From assembly GCA_963800135.1 (NCBI GenBank), contig CAWCZR010000009.1:248001-312000 (forward strand): a DNA stretch of 64,000 nucleotides. Direction: 5' to 3'. This document shows, one piece after another, positions 18,825 to 27,044 of the stretch (the stretch's first letter is position 1; every line of letters begins with the position of its first letter). The notes under the pieces were generated by a model. The model was not told where the DNA came from and did no database searches. It worked only from the letters and a program-made list of their open reading frames with translations. The position numbers were made by a program, and so were the translations under genes. The stretch is from DASPSM01 sp963800135 (GTDB lineage Bacteria; Planctomycetota; Planctomycetia; Planctomycetales; Planctomycetaceae).

Positions 18825-20216
18825 TTAGAGATCGATGCCCAGCTCTTCGATCTTGCGATACAGGCTCGATAGCCCCAGCTTGAGCCGCTTAGCGGCTTCG
18901 CGTTTGTCGGGCCACTGCCGGAGCACGCGGGAGATGTGCAGCCGTTCGTAGTGCCGCAGGGCCGTGCGCAGGTCGTCCGTATCGGGCAGCGGCTGGCCGA
19001 TGCCCAAGAGGTCCGGCGGCAGATCTTTGGGTTCGATCAGCGTGTCGTCGCACATCATCACGGCCCGCTCGACGGCATTGTCGAGCTGCCGGACGTTCCC
19101 CTTCCACTGGGCGGCCATCAACAGGCGGATGGTTTCGCTCGTCACGCCGGTGACCCGTTTGCCCATCGCCCGCGAGTGCTTGCCGATGAAGAAGTCGACA
19201 AGCTCGGGAACGTCGTCGAGCCGTTCGCGGAGGGCCGGGATGTGAATCTTCACGCCATCGAGGCGATAGAAGAGGTCTTCCTGAAAGCGGGTTTCGGCGA
19301 CTTCGCGCATCAGGTCGCGGGTGGTGGAGGCGATGATGCGGGCCTGAACGCGGACCGTTTCGGAGCCGCCGACCGGCATGATTTCGCCGTATTCGATCGC
19401 CCGCAGCAGCTCCGACTGTGTGCCGAGGGGCAACTGCGAGACTTCGTCAAGAAAGACGGTGCCTTCGCCGGCGTGGCGGAAGATACCCTGCCGATCGGTG
19501 CCGGGGCCGGTGCTCGAGCCGAAGAGCTGGGTCTCGAGCAGTTCGACGGGCCGAGTGCCGCAGTTGACCGCGAGGAATTTTTCGTCCCCTTTGGGGCCGG
19601 CGGCATGAATCGCGCGAGCGAAGAGTTCTTTGCCGGTCCCCGTTTCGCCGACTAACAGCACGTTCGAGTTGGTGACGGCGACCTTGCGAATCGTCTCCTG
19701 CAGGTCGGCCAATACCTTGCTCGAGCCGACGATTTGATCGAAGTCGCCCCGGCGGGCCAGCTCGCGCCGCAGCACCTGGTTTTCGATATAAAGCTGCCGA
19801 TAGCGGTAGAGGCGGTCGAGCTTGTTGGCCAGATCCTCGAAGATCACCGGCTTGACGAGGTAGTCAAACGCGCCCGCCTTGAACGCCTCGACCGCGTTTT
19901 CGACCGTCGCGTAGGCGGTGATCACCAGCACCGACGTTTCGAGATTCACCTGTTGCAAACGCCGCAGGAGGGCGAGCCCGTCGCCGTCGGGCAGCTGCAC
20001 GTCGCAGATAGCGACGTCGAAGTCGCGCTGCCGGGCCAGCTTGAGCGCGTCGGCGACGGTGCCGGCGTCGGCCACCGTGTAGCCCTCGCCCGTGAGAAAC
20101 TCCCGCAGCGTGGTGCGGATGATTTCCTCGTCTTCGACAATCAGGATCGAGCGGCTGGTTTTCACAGGCCTCTGCGGCTGCCGAAGGTGGTCGGAAACAG
20201 GGGGAAGGGTGGTCAC
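18825..20216 (-). CDS. NtrC-type response regulator with degenerate sigma-54 contact loop
   Basis: 463 residues: receiver domain (phospho-Asp in CDVQLPDGDG, about 72; Lys in LVKPV, 122), AAA+ domain with Walker A GETGTGKE (190-197) and Walker B VFLDEV, sensor-2/arginine-finger part FQEDLFYRL, and a Fis-type helix-turn-helix ending KLGLSSLYRKIEELGIDL. The L1 loop that normally reads GAFTGA and touches sigma-54 reads GPGTDR (237-242). Without it the protein may not remodel sigma-54 polymerase, and might repress or act on another holoenzyme. It starts at a GTG and sits 59 bp downstream of its kinase gene. The targets are unknown. Confidence 0.9.
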   Translation of the reverse strand: MTTLPPVSDHLRQPQRPVKTSRSILIVEDEEIIRTTLREFLTGEGYTVADAGTVADALKLARQRDFDVAICDVQLPDGDGLALLRRLQQVNLETSVLVITAYATVENAVEAFKAGAFDYLVKPVIFEDLANKLDRLYRYRQLYIENQVLRRELARRGDFDQIVGSSKVLADLQETIRKVAVTNSNVLLVGETGTGKELFARAIHAAGPKGDEKFLAVNCGTRPVELLETQLFGSSTGPGTDRQGIFRHAGEGTVFLDEVSQLPLGTQSELLRAIEYGEIMPVGGSETVRVQARIIASTTRDLMREVAETRFQEDLFYRLDGVKIHIPALRERLDDVPELVDFFIGKHSRAMGKRVTGVTSETIRLLMAAQWKGNVRQLDNAVERAVMMCDDTLIEPKDLPPDLLGIGQPLPDTDDLRTALRHYERLHISRVLRQWPDKREAAKRLKLGLSSLYRKIEELGIDL

Positions 20217-20275
20217 GGTTGTCGATCACTCGCAGTCGAATTCGCGGTTTGAACAGAACGGTTCAAACGGGACGG

Positions 20276-21646
20276 TCAGGTTGCGGAAACTTCCTCGGTC
20301 GAGGCGGCCAGCGCCGGCGGCACGTCGGGCCAGCTGCGGACGTTTTCGCAGGTGACGAAAACGGTAAACGTCGTTCCTTCGCGTGACGTCTGGGTCAGCT
20401 CGATCCGTCCCTCGCCCGATTCTTCGAGGATGTTGCGACAGACGAACAACCCCAGCCCCGTGCCGGTTTCCTTGGTCGTGAAATAGGGTTGAAAGATGGC
20501 CGCCTGATGTTCGGCGGGAATGCCGCCGCCATCATCGCGAACGACCACGCGAATCCAGCCGTCCTTGAGCTCGGTGGTCAGCTCGATCGTGCCCCCTTCC
20601 TCCGTCGCGTCGAGCGAGTTCAGCACGAGGTTCAAGAAGACCTGCACGAGTTGGTCGCGAACCACGCGGAGCTTGGGGAGCCCGTCGGCGTAGCGCGTGA
20701 CGATGCGTTTCCCTTTTTTACGCTTGTAGTACTTGGCGATGTTGAGGGCCGCGTCGAGCACTTCGTGGATGTCGCACAGCCGCCGATCCTTGGTGGCAGG
20801 CCGGCTGAAGTCGACCAGCTCGCGGAGCGTCCGTTGGATGCGGCGGAGCTGGTCGTCGACCATCGAGAGCCGCTCGCCGGTGTACGAATCGTTCTGCCGC
20901 CGCTTGAGCATCTGCACGAGCGAGCTGATTGCCGCCAATGGGTTGCCGACTTCGTGGGCGATGCCGGCGGCCAACAGGCCGAAAGCCGCCCGCTTTTCCT
21001 GCTGGACGAGCTGCGCCTGCGACTCTTGCAGCTCCACTGTTCGCTCGCGGATGCGTTCCTCCAGGAGCCGCTGGTTGTCCTGCAACTCGGTGTTCAGCTC
21101 GCCCAGGCGGCGGCTGGTCGACTTCAACAGGTTCGAGAGCGCCATGCTTCCCCAAGTGCCCCAGCCCAGCAGGATCAGCGTGAGCGCGAAAGTGGTCACG
21201 TCCTGACGGCTGCCGAATTCGGGGCTCAGCGTCAGAAAGCTGAAGCTGATCGCGTGCAATGCGAACGTGGCGTACGTGATGGCCGACGAGTGGCGGATCG
21301 CGCAGACCAAGAGCGACAGGAAGTAGTAGAAGCGGAACGGGCTCTCGACCCCGTGACGATCGAAGTAGCACAAGAGGCCGATGAACACGGCCTCCATCAG
21401 CGAAATCGCCAGCGGGAACTGGGCTAGGAAGACCTTGCCCCGCAGGCTCCAGACGGTGTCGATGATCGCGTAGAGCGCGCCCAACGTGAGGATGGCGTTC
21501 AGGATCGTGCGGTTGCCCGCGTCGCGATCGATGAAGTTCACCAGCACGTAGCCGACGCATAGGCCGAACCAGCGAATGCGGACCGTCACCGTCTCGGCGG
21601 CGAGGTCCCACTGACTTTTGTCGCGTTCGGCTTCGGGACGGTTCAC
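20276..21646 (-). CDS. Membrane sensor histidine kinase, partner of the downstream response regulator
   Basis: 456 residues. Five to six hydrophobic segments occupy about 25-175 with little periplasmic sequence. A coiled-coil (about 178-220) then leads to the HisKA box FGLLAAGIAHEVGNPLAAIS (phospho-His in AHEVGNP) and the HATPase domain with NLVLNSLDATEEGG, DDGGGIPA and GTGLGLFVCRNIL. Sensing within the membrane is likely, because no extended outer domain exists. The start is a GTG. Gene order kinase then regulator, same strand, 59 bp apart, makes a two-component operon. Confidence 0.9.
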   Translation of the reverse strand: MNRPEAERDKSQWDLAAETVTVRIRWFGLCVGYVLVNFIDRDAGNRTILNAILTLGALYAIIDTVWSLRGKVFLAQFPLAISLMEAVFIGLLCYFDRHGVESPFRFYYFLSLLVCAIRHSSAITYATFALHAISFSFLTLSPEFGSRQDVTTFALTLILLGWGTWGSMALSNLLKSTSRRLGELNTELQDNQRLLEERIRERTVELQESQAQLVQQEKRAAFGLLAAGIAHEVGNPLAAISSLVQMLKRRQNDSYTGERLSMVDDQLRRIQRTLRELVDFSRPATKDRRLCDIHEVLDAALNIAKYYKRKKGKRIVTRYADGLPKLRVVRDQLVQVFLNLVLNSLDATEEGGTIELTTELKDGWIRVVVRDDGGGIPAEHQAAIFQPYFTTKETGTGLGLFVCRNILEESGEGRIELTQTSREGTTFTVFVTCENVRSWPDVPPALAASTEEVSAT

Positions 21647-22085
21647 GGGAGGCTTCGGAGAGGGGAGGAGAAAGGAGCGCCCGGCCTCAATTTGTAAAGA
21701 CGAACCTCGATTATAGGGCCGGCTGTCGAGACGGGCTCGATTATAGAGCCGGCTGTAGAGCCGGCCTCGATTGATTATAGAGCCGCCGCACCGGAGTTGG
21801 GGAGTCGGTCGCGGCGTGCCTTTGACATAACAATTTGCCTCTCCCTACGATACGTACGCGGTCGGCAGCCCGCTTCGACGGAACAGAGTAAAGAGACCTT
21901 TGCGCGCTTGCCGATAAAAGGGATTACGCAGCCGCGGCAGACTTTGTCGCCTGGGCACGAGAATCGCTCGTCGGTTTCTGCCCGAGCACGGTTCGGCGCA
22001 TGGGGGGCGCGAGGGCCGGCGTTCGCCGTTGGGCGGAGGCCGCCTCGCAGAAAACTGAGCCTGTCTCTCGGGAAGACAGAGTCCA
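21647..22085. other. Gene-free stretch between the two-component kinase and glgA
   Basis: About 440 bp between divergent genes; promoters for the kinase gene and the glycogen operon must lie here. The main content is a short tandem repeat at 21706-21785. The remainder shows no supported gene. Confidence 0.4.
21706..21785. repeat. Three near-identical tandem units with about 30-bp period
   Basis: Units start at 21706, 21736 and 21766. Each begins CTCGATTATAG(A/G)GCCGG; the third has an extra TTGA insertion and is shorter. They lie upstream of the kinase gene in non-coding sequence. Such short intergenic repeats with TTATAGAGCCGGC cores are reminiscent of dispersed planctomycete repeats, but I cannot tell whether they are dispersed genome-wide. 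Confidence 0.7.
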
Positions 22086-23608
22086 ATGCGAATCGTAATC
22101 GCCAGTTCGGAGGCGGTCCCGTTCGCCAAGACGGGCGGGCTGGCCGACGTTGCCACCGCCCTGGCGACCGCGCTCACCGAGCTGGGGCACAGCGTTTGGC
22201 TGGTGCTGCCCCACTATCCGCAGGCGATGAGCCACGGGGCATCGTCCAACGGCATCGGTGTCGAGCCGACAGGCGTTCACATCGAGGTGCCGATCGGCGC
22301 CGGCACGTGTCAGCCGGCGTGCTGCGGGCGCGCTTGCCCGGTTCAGCCGTGACCGTGCTCCTGGTCGATCAGCCGACGTACTACGATCGGCCGTCGCTCT
22401 ACACGACGGGCGGCTCCGACTATCGCGACAACTGCGAACGCTTCGTGTTCCTCAGCCGGGCCGTGACGACGCTCGCGCAACAACTGCGGCTGCGCCCCGA
22501 CATCATTCATGCCAACGACTGGCAGACCGCGCTGATCCCCGCGCTGTTGGCGATCGAAGGCCGCGGGCCGAACGTCACGGACACGACCGCGTCGGTTTTC
22601 ACGATCCACAACATGGCCTTTCAGGGACTGTTCTGGCACTGGGACATGCTGCTGACGGGGCTCGACTGGAAATACTTCAATTTGTATCAGATGGAGTTTT
22701 ACAACCAGCTCAATCTGCTGAAGACGGGTCTCGTCTTCGCCGACGCGGTGACCACCGTCAGCCCGACTTATGCCCGCGAGATTCAGACTCCCGAGTTCGG
22801 CTACGGACTCGACAGCGTGCTCCGCTCGCGGCGCGACGACCTGGTGGGAATTCTCAACGGCGTCGACACTAGGATCTGGAACTCGCAAACCGACGCGGCG
22901 CTGCCGGCCAACTTCTCGATTGCCGACGTCGACGAAGGCAAGCGGGCCTGCAAGCGGGCCCTGCAAAGCGAATTCGGCCTGCCGACGGCGGACGAGGTGC
23001 CGCTGTTTGCGATGGTGACCCGTCTCACGGATCAAAAAGGACTCGACCTGGTCGCACAGGCGGCCGACCGATTGTTCACCAAAAACGTGCAACTGTGCGT
23101 GCTGGGCAACGGCGATGCCAAGTACGAAAGCTGGCTGACGGAGCTCGCAAAAAAGCTGCCTCAGAAAGTTGCCGTCCGCATCGGCTTCGACGATGCGCTG
23201 GCCCACCGAATTGAGGCGGGGGCCGATCTGTTTCTCATGCCCAGCCGGTTCGAGCCCTGCGGCCTCAACCAGATGTACAGCCTGATTTACGGCACCGTTC
23301 CCATCGTCCGCGCGACGGGCGGACTGGCCGACTCGGTGGTCGACGCCAATCCGCAGAACCTGGCGCACGGCACGGCAACCGGCTTCGCCTTCACCGACTA
23401 CTCGGCCGAGGCCATGATGCAGGCCATCGAACGGGCCCTGGGCCTGTTCGCAGACAAATTGGAATGGATGCGACTCGTCCGCGCCGGCATGAACCAGGAT
23501 TGGAGCTGGCGCAACAGTGCTTTGCAGTATGTCCGCGTCTACGAGCGTGCTTTGGCTAAGCGGCGGGCCGCGGCGGCCGCGCCCGATCTTTCCCCGGTCG
23601 CCATCTGA
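22086..23608 (+). CDS. glgA: Glycogen synthase (GT5), frameshifted
   Basis: Adds ADP- or UDP-glucose units to the growing alpha-1,4-glucan. The first part (MRIVIASSEAVPFAKTGGLA, ADP-glucose loop KTGGL near 15) is in one frame up to about 22307. The main part (LLVDQPTYYDRPSLYTTGG on to the C-terminal DLFLMPSRFEPCGLNQM) needs a frame change there. Restoring one G in the ACG-TGT run at 22305-22309 would join them as GTVSAGVLRARLPGS, the expected sequence. Both nucleotide-binding halves are otherwise complete. It opens a co-directional set of glycogen genes: 15 bp to a GH57 gene, then galT and a second GH57 gene. The break is probably an assembly error, as the rest is free of stop codons. Confidence 0.88.
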
Positions 23609-23623
23609 CCCCACGACACACGA

Positions 23624-25813
23624 ATGCAACCAGTCACCGTAGCCTTCTTCTGGCATCAACACCAACCGTACTACCCCGACGACGTCAGCAACGAAACGCT
23701 GATGCCGTGGGTGCGGCTGCACGCCACCAAGGACTACTACGGGATGGCGCTGCATCTGAAGGAGGTGCCCGAATTCCGCTGCACGATCAACCTGGTGCCC
23801 AGCTTGCTGATTCAGCTGCAGGCTTACACCGAAGGCCGCAGCGACCGCCACCTGGACGTGTCGCGCTTGCCGACCGACGGCATGAACGAAGCCGACGTCC
23901 GCTATCTCCTGGACAATTTCTTCCTGGCGAACGTCGAGAGCATGATCCGCCCCTACGAGCGGTATCACGAGCTTTATTTGCGGCGCGGGTTCGGCTCCGA
24001 TCCGGTCGAGAACGCCGTGTCGCGATTTTCGCCCCGCGATCTCCGCGACCTGCAGGTCTGGAGCAACCTGACCTGGATCCACGAGCTGGTCTTCGATCAG
24101 GACGCGGAGCTTCGCGAATTTCGCGCCAAGGGGCGCGGCTACACCGAAGGGGAAAAGGCGTGGCTGCTCGACAAGCAAAAGGCCATCTTGGGCGCGGTCA
24201 TTCCGCTGCATAAAGAGCTGGCGGCGAGCGGCCAGATCGAGCTGACCACCACGCCCTTCTACCATCCGATCCTGCCCCTCTTGTGGGACAAACGCTGCGC
24301 GCGGCAGGCCATGCCCGGCTGCGCGCTGCCAAAGTATTTGGACTCCTATCGCGAGGACGCCCAGATTCATCTGCGGCGGGCTGTCACGCTGCATAAGCAA
24401 CTCTTCGGGCAGGCACCGGTCGGCATGTGGCCGTCCGAGGGGTCAGTCTCGCAGGACATCGTCGCGGCAATTGCCGAGACGGGCATCGAATGGATCGCGA
24501 CGGACGAAGAGATCCTCTCCGAATCGACCAACGGCTGGATTTCCCGTGACGGCCAGGGGCACATGCGGCATCCCGAGATGCTCTACCGGCCCTGGCGGGT
24601 CGAAAGCGGCGACAAATCGCTGCACGTGATCTTCCGCGACCACGCGCTGTCCGACCTAATCGGCTTCCACTATCAACGCAGCGATCCCGAGCATGCCGCC
24701 TGGGACATGATCAGCAAGTTCCTGGCGATCGGCCGGGCGGTCGAATCCAACAATGCGGGTCGCGGCGCGCTCGTCCCCGTGATTCTGGACGGCGAGAATT
24801 GCTGGGAATACTACCCGGACGGGGGCGTCCGTTTTCTCCGCGCGCTCTATCGCAATTGCATCCAGAATCCGCAGATTCGCCCGCAGCGCGTCCGCGACTA
24901 TCTCAAGGACCAGCCGGCCACTGACCGCATCGGCACGCTCTTCGCCGGCAGCTGGATCTCGCACAACTTCGCCATCTGGATCGGCCACCACGAAGACAAT
25001 ACGGCGTGGGACCTGTTGCACCAGACGCGCGAATTCCTCAAGCAGACCGAGGCCGAAGGGAAGGCCCCCAAGGAAGCGCTGGCCAAGGCCTGGGAAGAGC
25101 TGTTCATCGCCGAAGGGAGCGACTGGTTCTGGTGGTTCGGCGACGATCATTCCTCGTCGCAGGACGCGCTCTTCGACGAGCTGTTCCGCAAGCATCTGCA
25201 AAACGTCTACACGCGGCTCGATACGCCGCCGCCCAACTTGCTTAAGCATCCGATCAAGCGGCTGCAGCGGCGCGCACTGCACACCAAGCCGACCGGCTTC
25301 TGCCCGGTGAAGGTCGACGGGCGACGGACCTACTTCGAATGGATCTGCGCCGGCCATTACGTCTGCGGCAGCGAACGCGGCACGATGACCAAGGTGACGA
25401 TGGGCGTGCTGCGGGACGTCTATTTCGGTTTCGACGCCAATCGGCTGGCCATCCGCATCGATACGGCCCGCTACGCGCTCGAGGATCTCGATCCGCTGGA
25501 CGAAATTCGCATCCGCTTCATTGAACCCTCGGGCATGGAGATTCGCATCGCCGGACTCAAGCAGCACGATGCCAAGGCCAAGCTCTACCGGGATGACAAG
25601 CTGGTTTCCAAAGTCAATATCGAGCTGGCGATCGACCAGATTCTCGAGCTGGCCGTGCCGTTTGCCGACTTGGGTCTGGCACCGGAATCGACCATTCAGA
25701 TGTACATCGAATTGACCGCGAAGAAGCAGAGCGTCGATCGCGCCCCGCAGGAAGGGGTCCTCGAGATGGTGGTCCCCTCGCCCGATTTTGAACGGATTAT
25801 GTGGCAGGCGTGA
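23624..25813 (+). CDS. GH57-family glycoside hydrolase
   Basis: 729 residues, cytosolic, GH57 barrel. The N-terminal HQHQPYYPDD is the first conserved region; the nucleophile Glu of this family is expected in VGMWPSEGSVSQD (about residue 268), and a later ENCWEYY and HHEDNTAWD are conserved. A C-terminal beta-rich domain follows. GH57 enzymes hydrolyse or rearrange alpha-glucans (amylase, branching enzyme or transferase); the exact reaction is not decided by sequence alone. Location between glgA and galT points to glycogen turnover. The start ATG follows the glgA stop by 15 bp. Confidence 0.88.
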   Translation: MQPVTVAFFWHQHQPYYPDDVSNETLMPWVRLHATKDYYGMALHLKEVPEFRCTINLVPSLLIQLQAYTEGRSDRHLDVSRLPTDGMNEADVRYLLDNFFLANVESMIRPYERYHELYLRRGFGSDPVENAVSRFSPRDLRDLQVWSNLTWIHELVFDQDAELREFRAKGRGYTEGEKAWLLDKQKAILGAVIPLHKELAASGQIELTTTPFYHPILPLLWDKRCARQAMPGCALPKYLDSYREDAQIHLRRAVTLHKQLFGQAPVGMWPSEGSVSQDIVAAIAETGIEWIATDEEILSESTNGWISRDGQGHMRHPEMLYRPWRVESGDKSLHVIFRDHALSDLIGFHYQRSDPEHAAWDMISKFLAIGRAVESNNAGRGALVPVILDGENCWEYYPDGGVRFLRALYRNCIQNPQIRPQRVRDYLKDQPATDRIGTLFAGSWISHNFAIWIGHHEDNTAWDLLHQTREFLKQTEAEGKAPKEALAKAWEELFIAEGSDWFWWFGDDHSSSQDALFDELFRKHLQNVYTRLDTPPPNLLKHPIKRLQRRALHTKPTGFCPVKVDGRRTYFEWICAGHYVCGSERGTMTKVTMGVLRDVYFGFDANRLAIRIDTARYALEDLDPLDEIRIRFIEPSGMEIRIAGLKQHDAKAKLYRDDKLVSKVNIELAIDQILELAVPFADLGLAPESTIQMYIELTAKKQSVDRAPQEGVLEMVVPSPDFERIMWQA

Positions 25814-25854
25814 CGACACGCTGGATTTCGCGCTTTAATTGAGAGTGGTGCACG

Positions 25855-26895
25855 ATGCCCGAGTTAAGAAAAGACCCGATCGTCGGACGCTGGGTGATTC
25901 TGGCGCCCGATCGCGCCAAACGCCCGGAGGATTTCTCCTCCGAGTATCGCATGGGCCGCACCGGCTTTTGCCCTTTCTGCGAAGGTCATGAAGACACTAC
26001 GCCGCCCGAAATCCTGGCGTACCGGCATCCGGGGACCGAGCGTAACAATCGTGGCTGGCGGACGCGCGTCGTGCCCAACAAGTTTCCGGCCCTGCAAGTC
26101 GAAGGCAACCTCGACAAGCGGGGCGACGGCATCTACGACTTGATGAACGGCGTCGGCGCGCACGAGGTCATCATCGAGTGCCCGAACCACGAAACGAACA
26201 TGTCCCGCCTGTCGGTCGATAACATTCGCGAAGTGCTGTGGGTCTATCGCGACCGGCTCGTCGACTTGAAGCGTGATCCGCGGCTGGTTCACGGGCTCAT
26301 TTTCAAGAACCAAGGAGCGCCCGCCGGCGCCTCGCTGGAACACTCCCATTCGCAGCTGATCGTCACGCCCGTCGTGCCGATTTCGGTGTGGGAGGAAATG
26401 ACGGGCTCGCTCGAGTTCTTCAACTACCGGGGCCGCTGCATCTACTGCGACATGGTGCAGCAGGAACTGGCGGCCGGGAGCCGCGTCGTGCTCGACACGC
26501 GCAGTTTCCTGGTCCTGGCCCCCTTTGCCAGCCGCTTCCCGTTCGAGACCTGGATCATTCCCAAACAGCACTCGAGCCAGTACGAGAACATTCCCCGGCA
26601 GGGGATCGAAGACCTGGGCGTGGTGCTGCGGTCGGTCTTGCGAAAACTCGAGTTGGCCCTCGACGACCCCCCCTACAACTACGTGTTCCATACGGCCCCC
26701 TTCGACGCAAAAGAGCTGCCGCACTACCATTGGCACATCGAGATTTTCCCTCGGCTGACGCGCGTGGCCGGGTTCGAGTGGGGGAGCGGCTTTTACATCA
26801 ACCCCGTCATGCCGGAGGAAGCGGCCTCCTTTTTACGGGACGCCGAGGAGGACGTGCTGGTCCGCAAACCGGTCCCGGCGGCAACGTCTGCCTGA
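25855..26895 (+). CDS. galT: Galactose-1-phosphate uridylyltransferase
   Basis: 346 residues of the HIT superfamily. Zinc cysteines are seen in CPFC (about 39-42) and CIYC (about 199-202), and the catalytic triplet reads HSHSQL with the nucleophilic His (about 164). The C-terminal HYHWHIEIFPR is typical. It exchanges UMP between UDP-glucose and galactose-1-phosphate. Related bacterial forms also act as nucleotide-sugar phosphorylases. In this operon it may feed UDP- or glucose-1-phosphate into glycogen synthesis rather than serve the classical Leloir pathway, since no galK or galE is adjacent. GAGAGTGG precedes the start. Confidence 0.9.
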   Translation: MPELRKDPIVGRWVILAPDRAKRPEDFSSEYRMGRTGFCPFCEGHEDTTPPEILAYRHPGTERNNRGWRTRVVPNKFPALQVEGNLDKRGDGIYDLMNGVGAHEVIIECPNHETNMSRLSVDNIREVLWVYRDRLVDLKRDPRLVHGLIFKNQGAPAGASLEHSHSQLIVTPVVPISVWEEMTGSLEFFNYRGRCIYCDMVQQELAAGSRVVLDTRSFLVLAPFASRFPFETWIIPKQHSSQYENIPRQGIEDLGVVLRSVLRKLELALDDPPYNYVFHTAPFDAKELPHYHWHIEIFPRLTRVAGFEWGSGFYINPVMPEEAASFLRDAEEDVLVRKPVPAATSA

Positions 26896-27044
26896 CCGGC
26901 ATACGGGGAGCATGGGGTGCGGTTTTCGCATCAGGCAACGGGCGGGAGCCTTTTCAGTCGACAGTCAGCGCGATTTGATGGAACGAAGGGGCCGCGAACG
27001 TCGCCCCACCAAGGGGCAGGCCCGAACCAGGAAGGGTTGTCGGA

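Noticed and set aside
22343..24400. Minus-strand frame of 685 codons opposite glgA and the first GH57
   Set aside because: Antisense to two recognisable enzymes; no motif or ribosome site.
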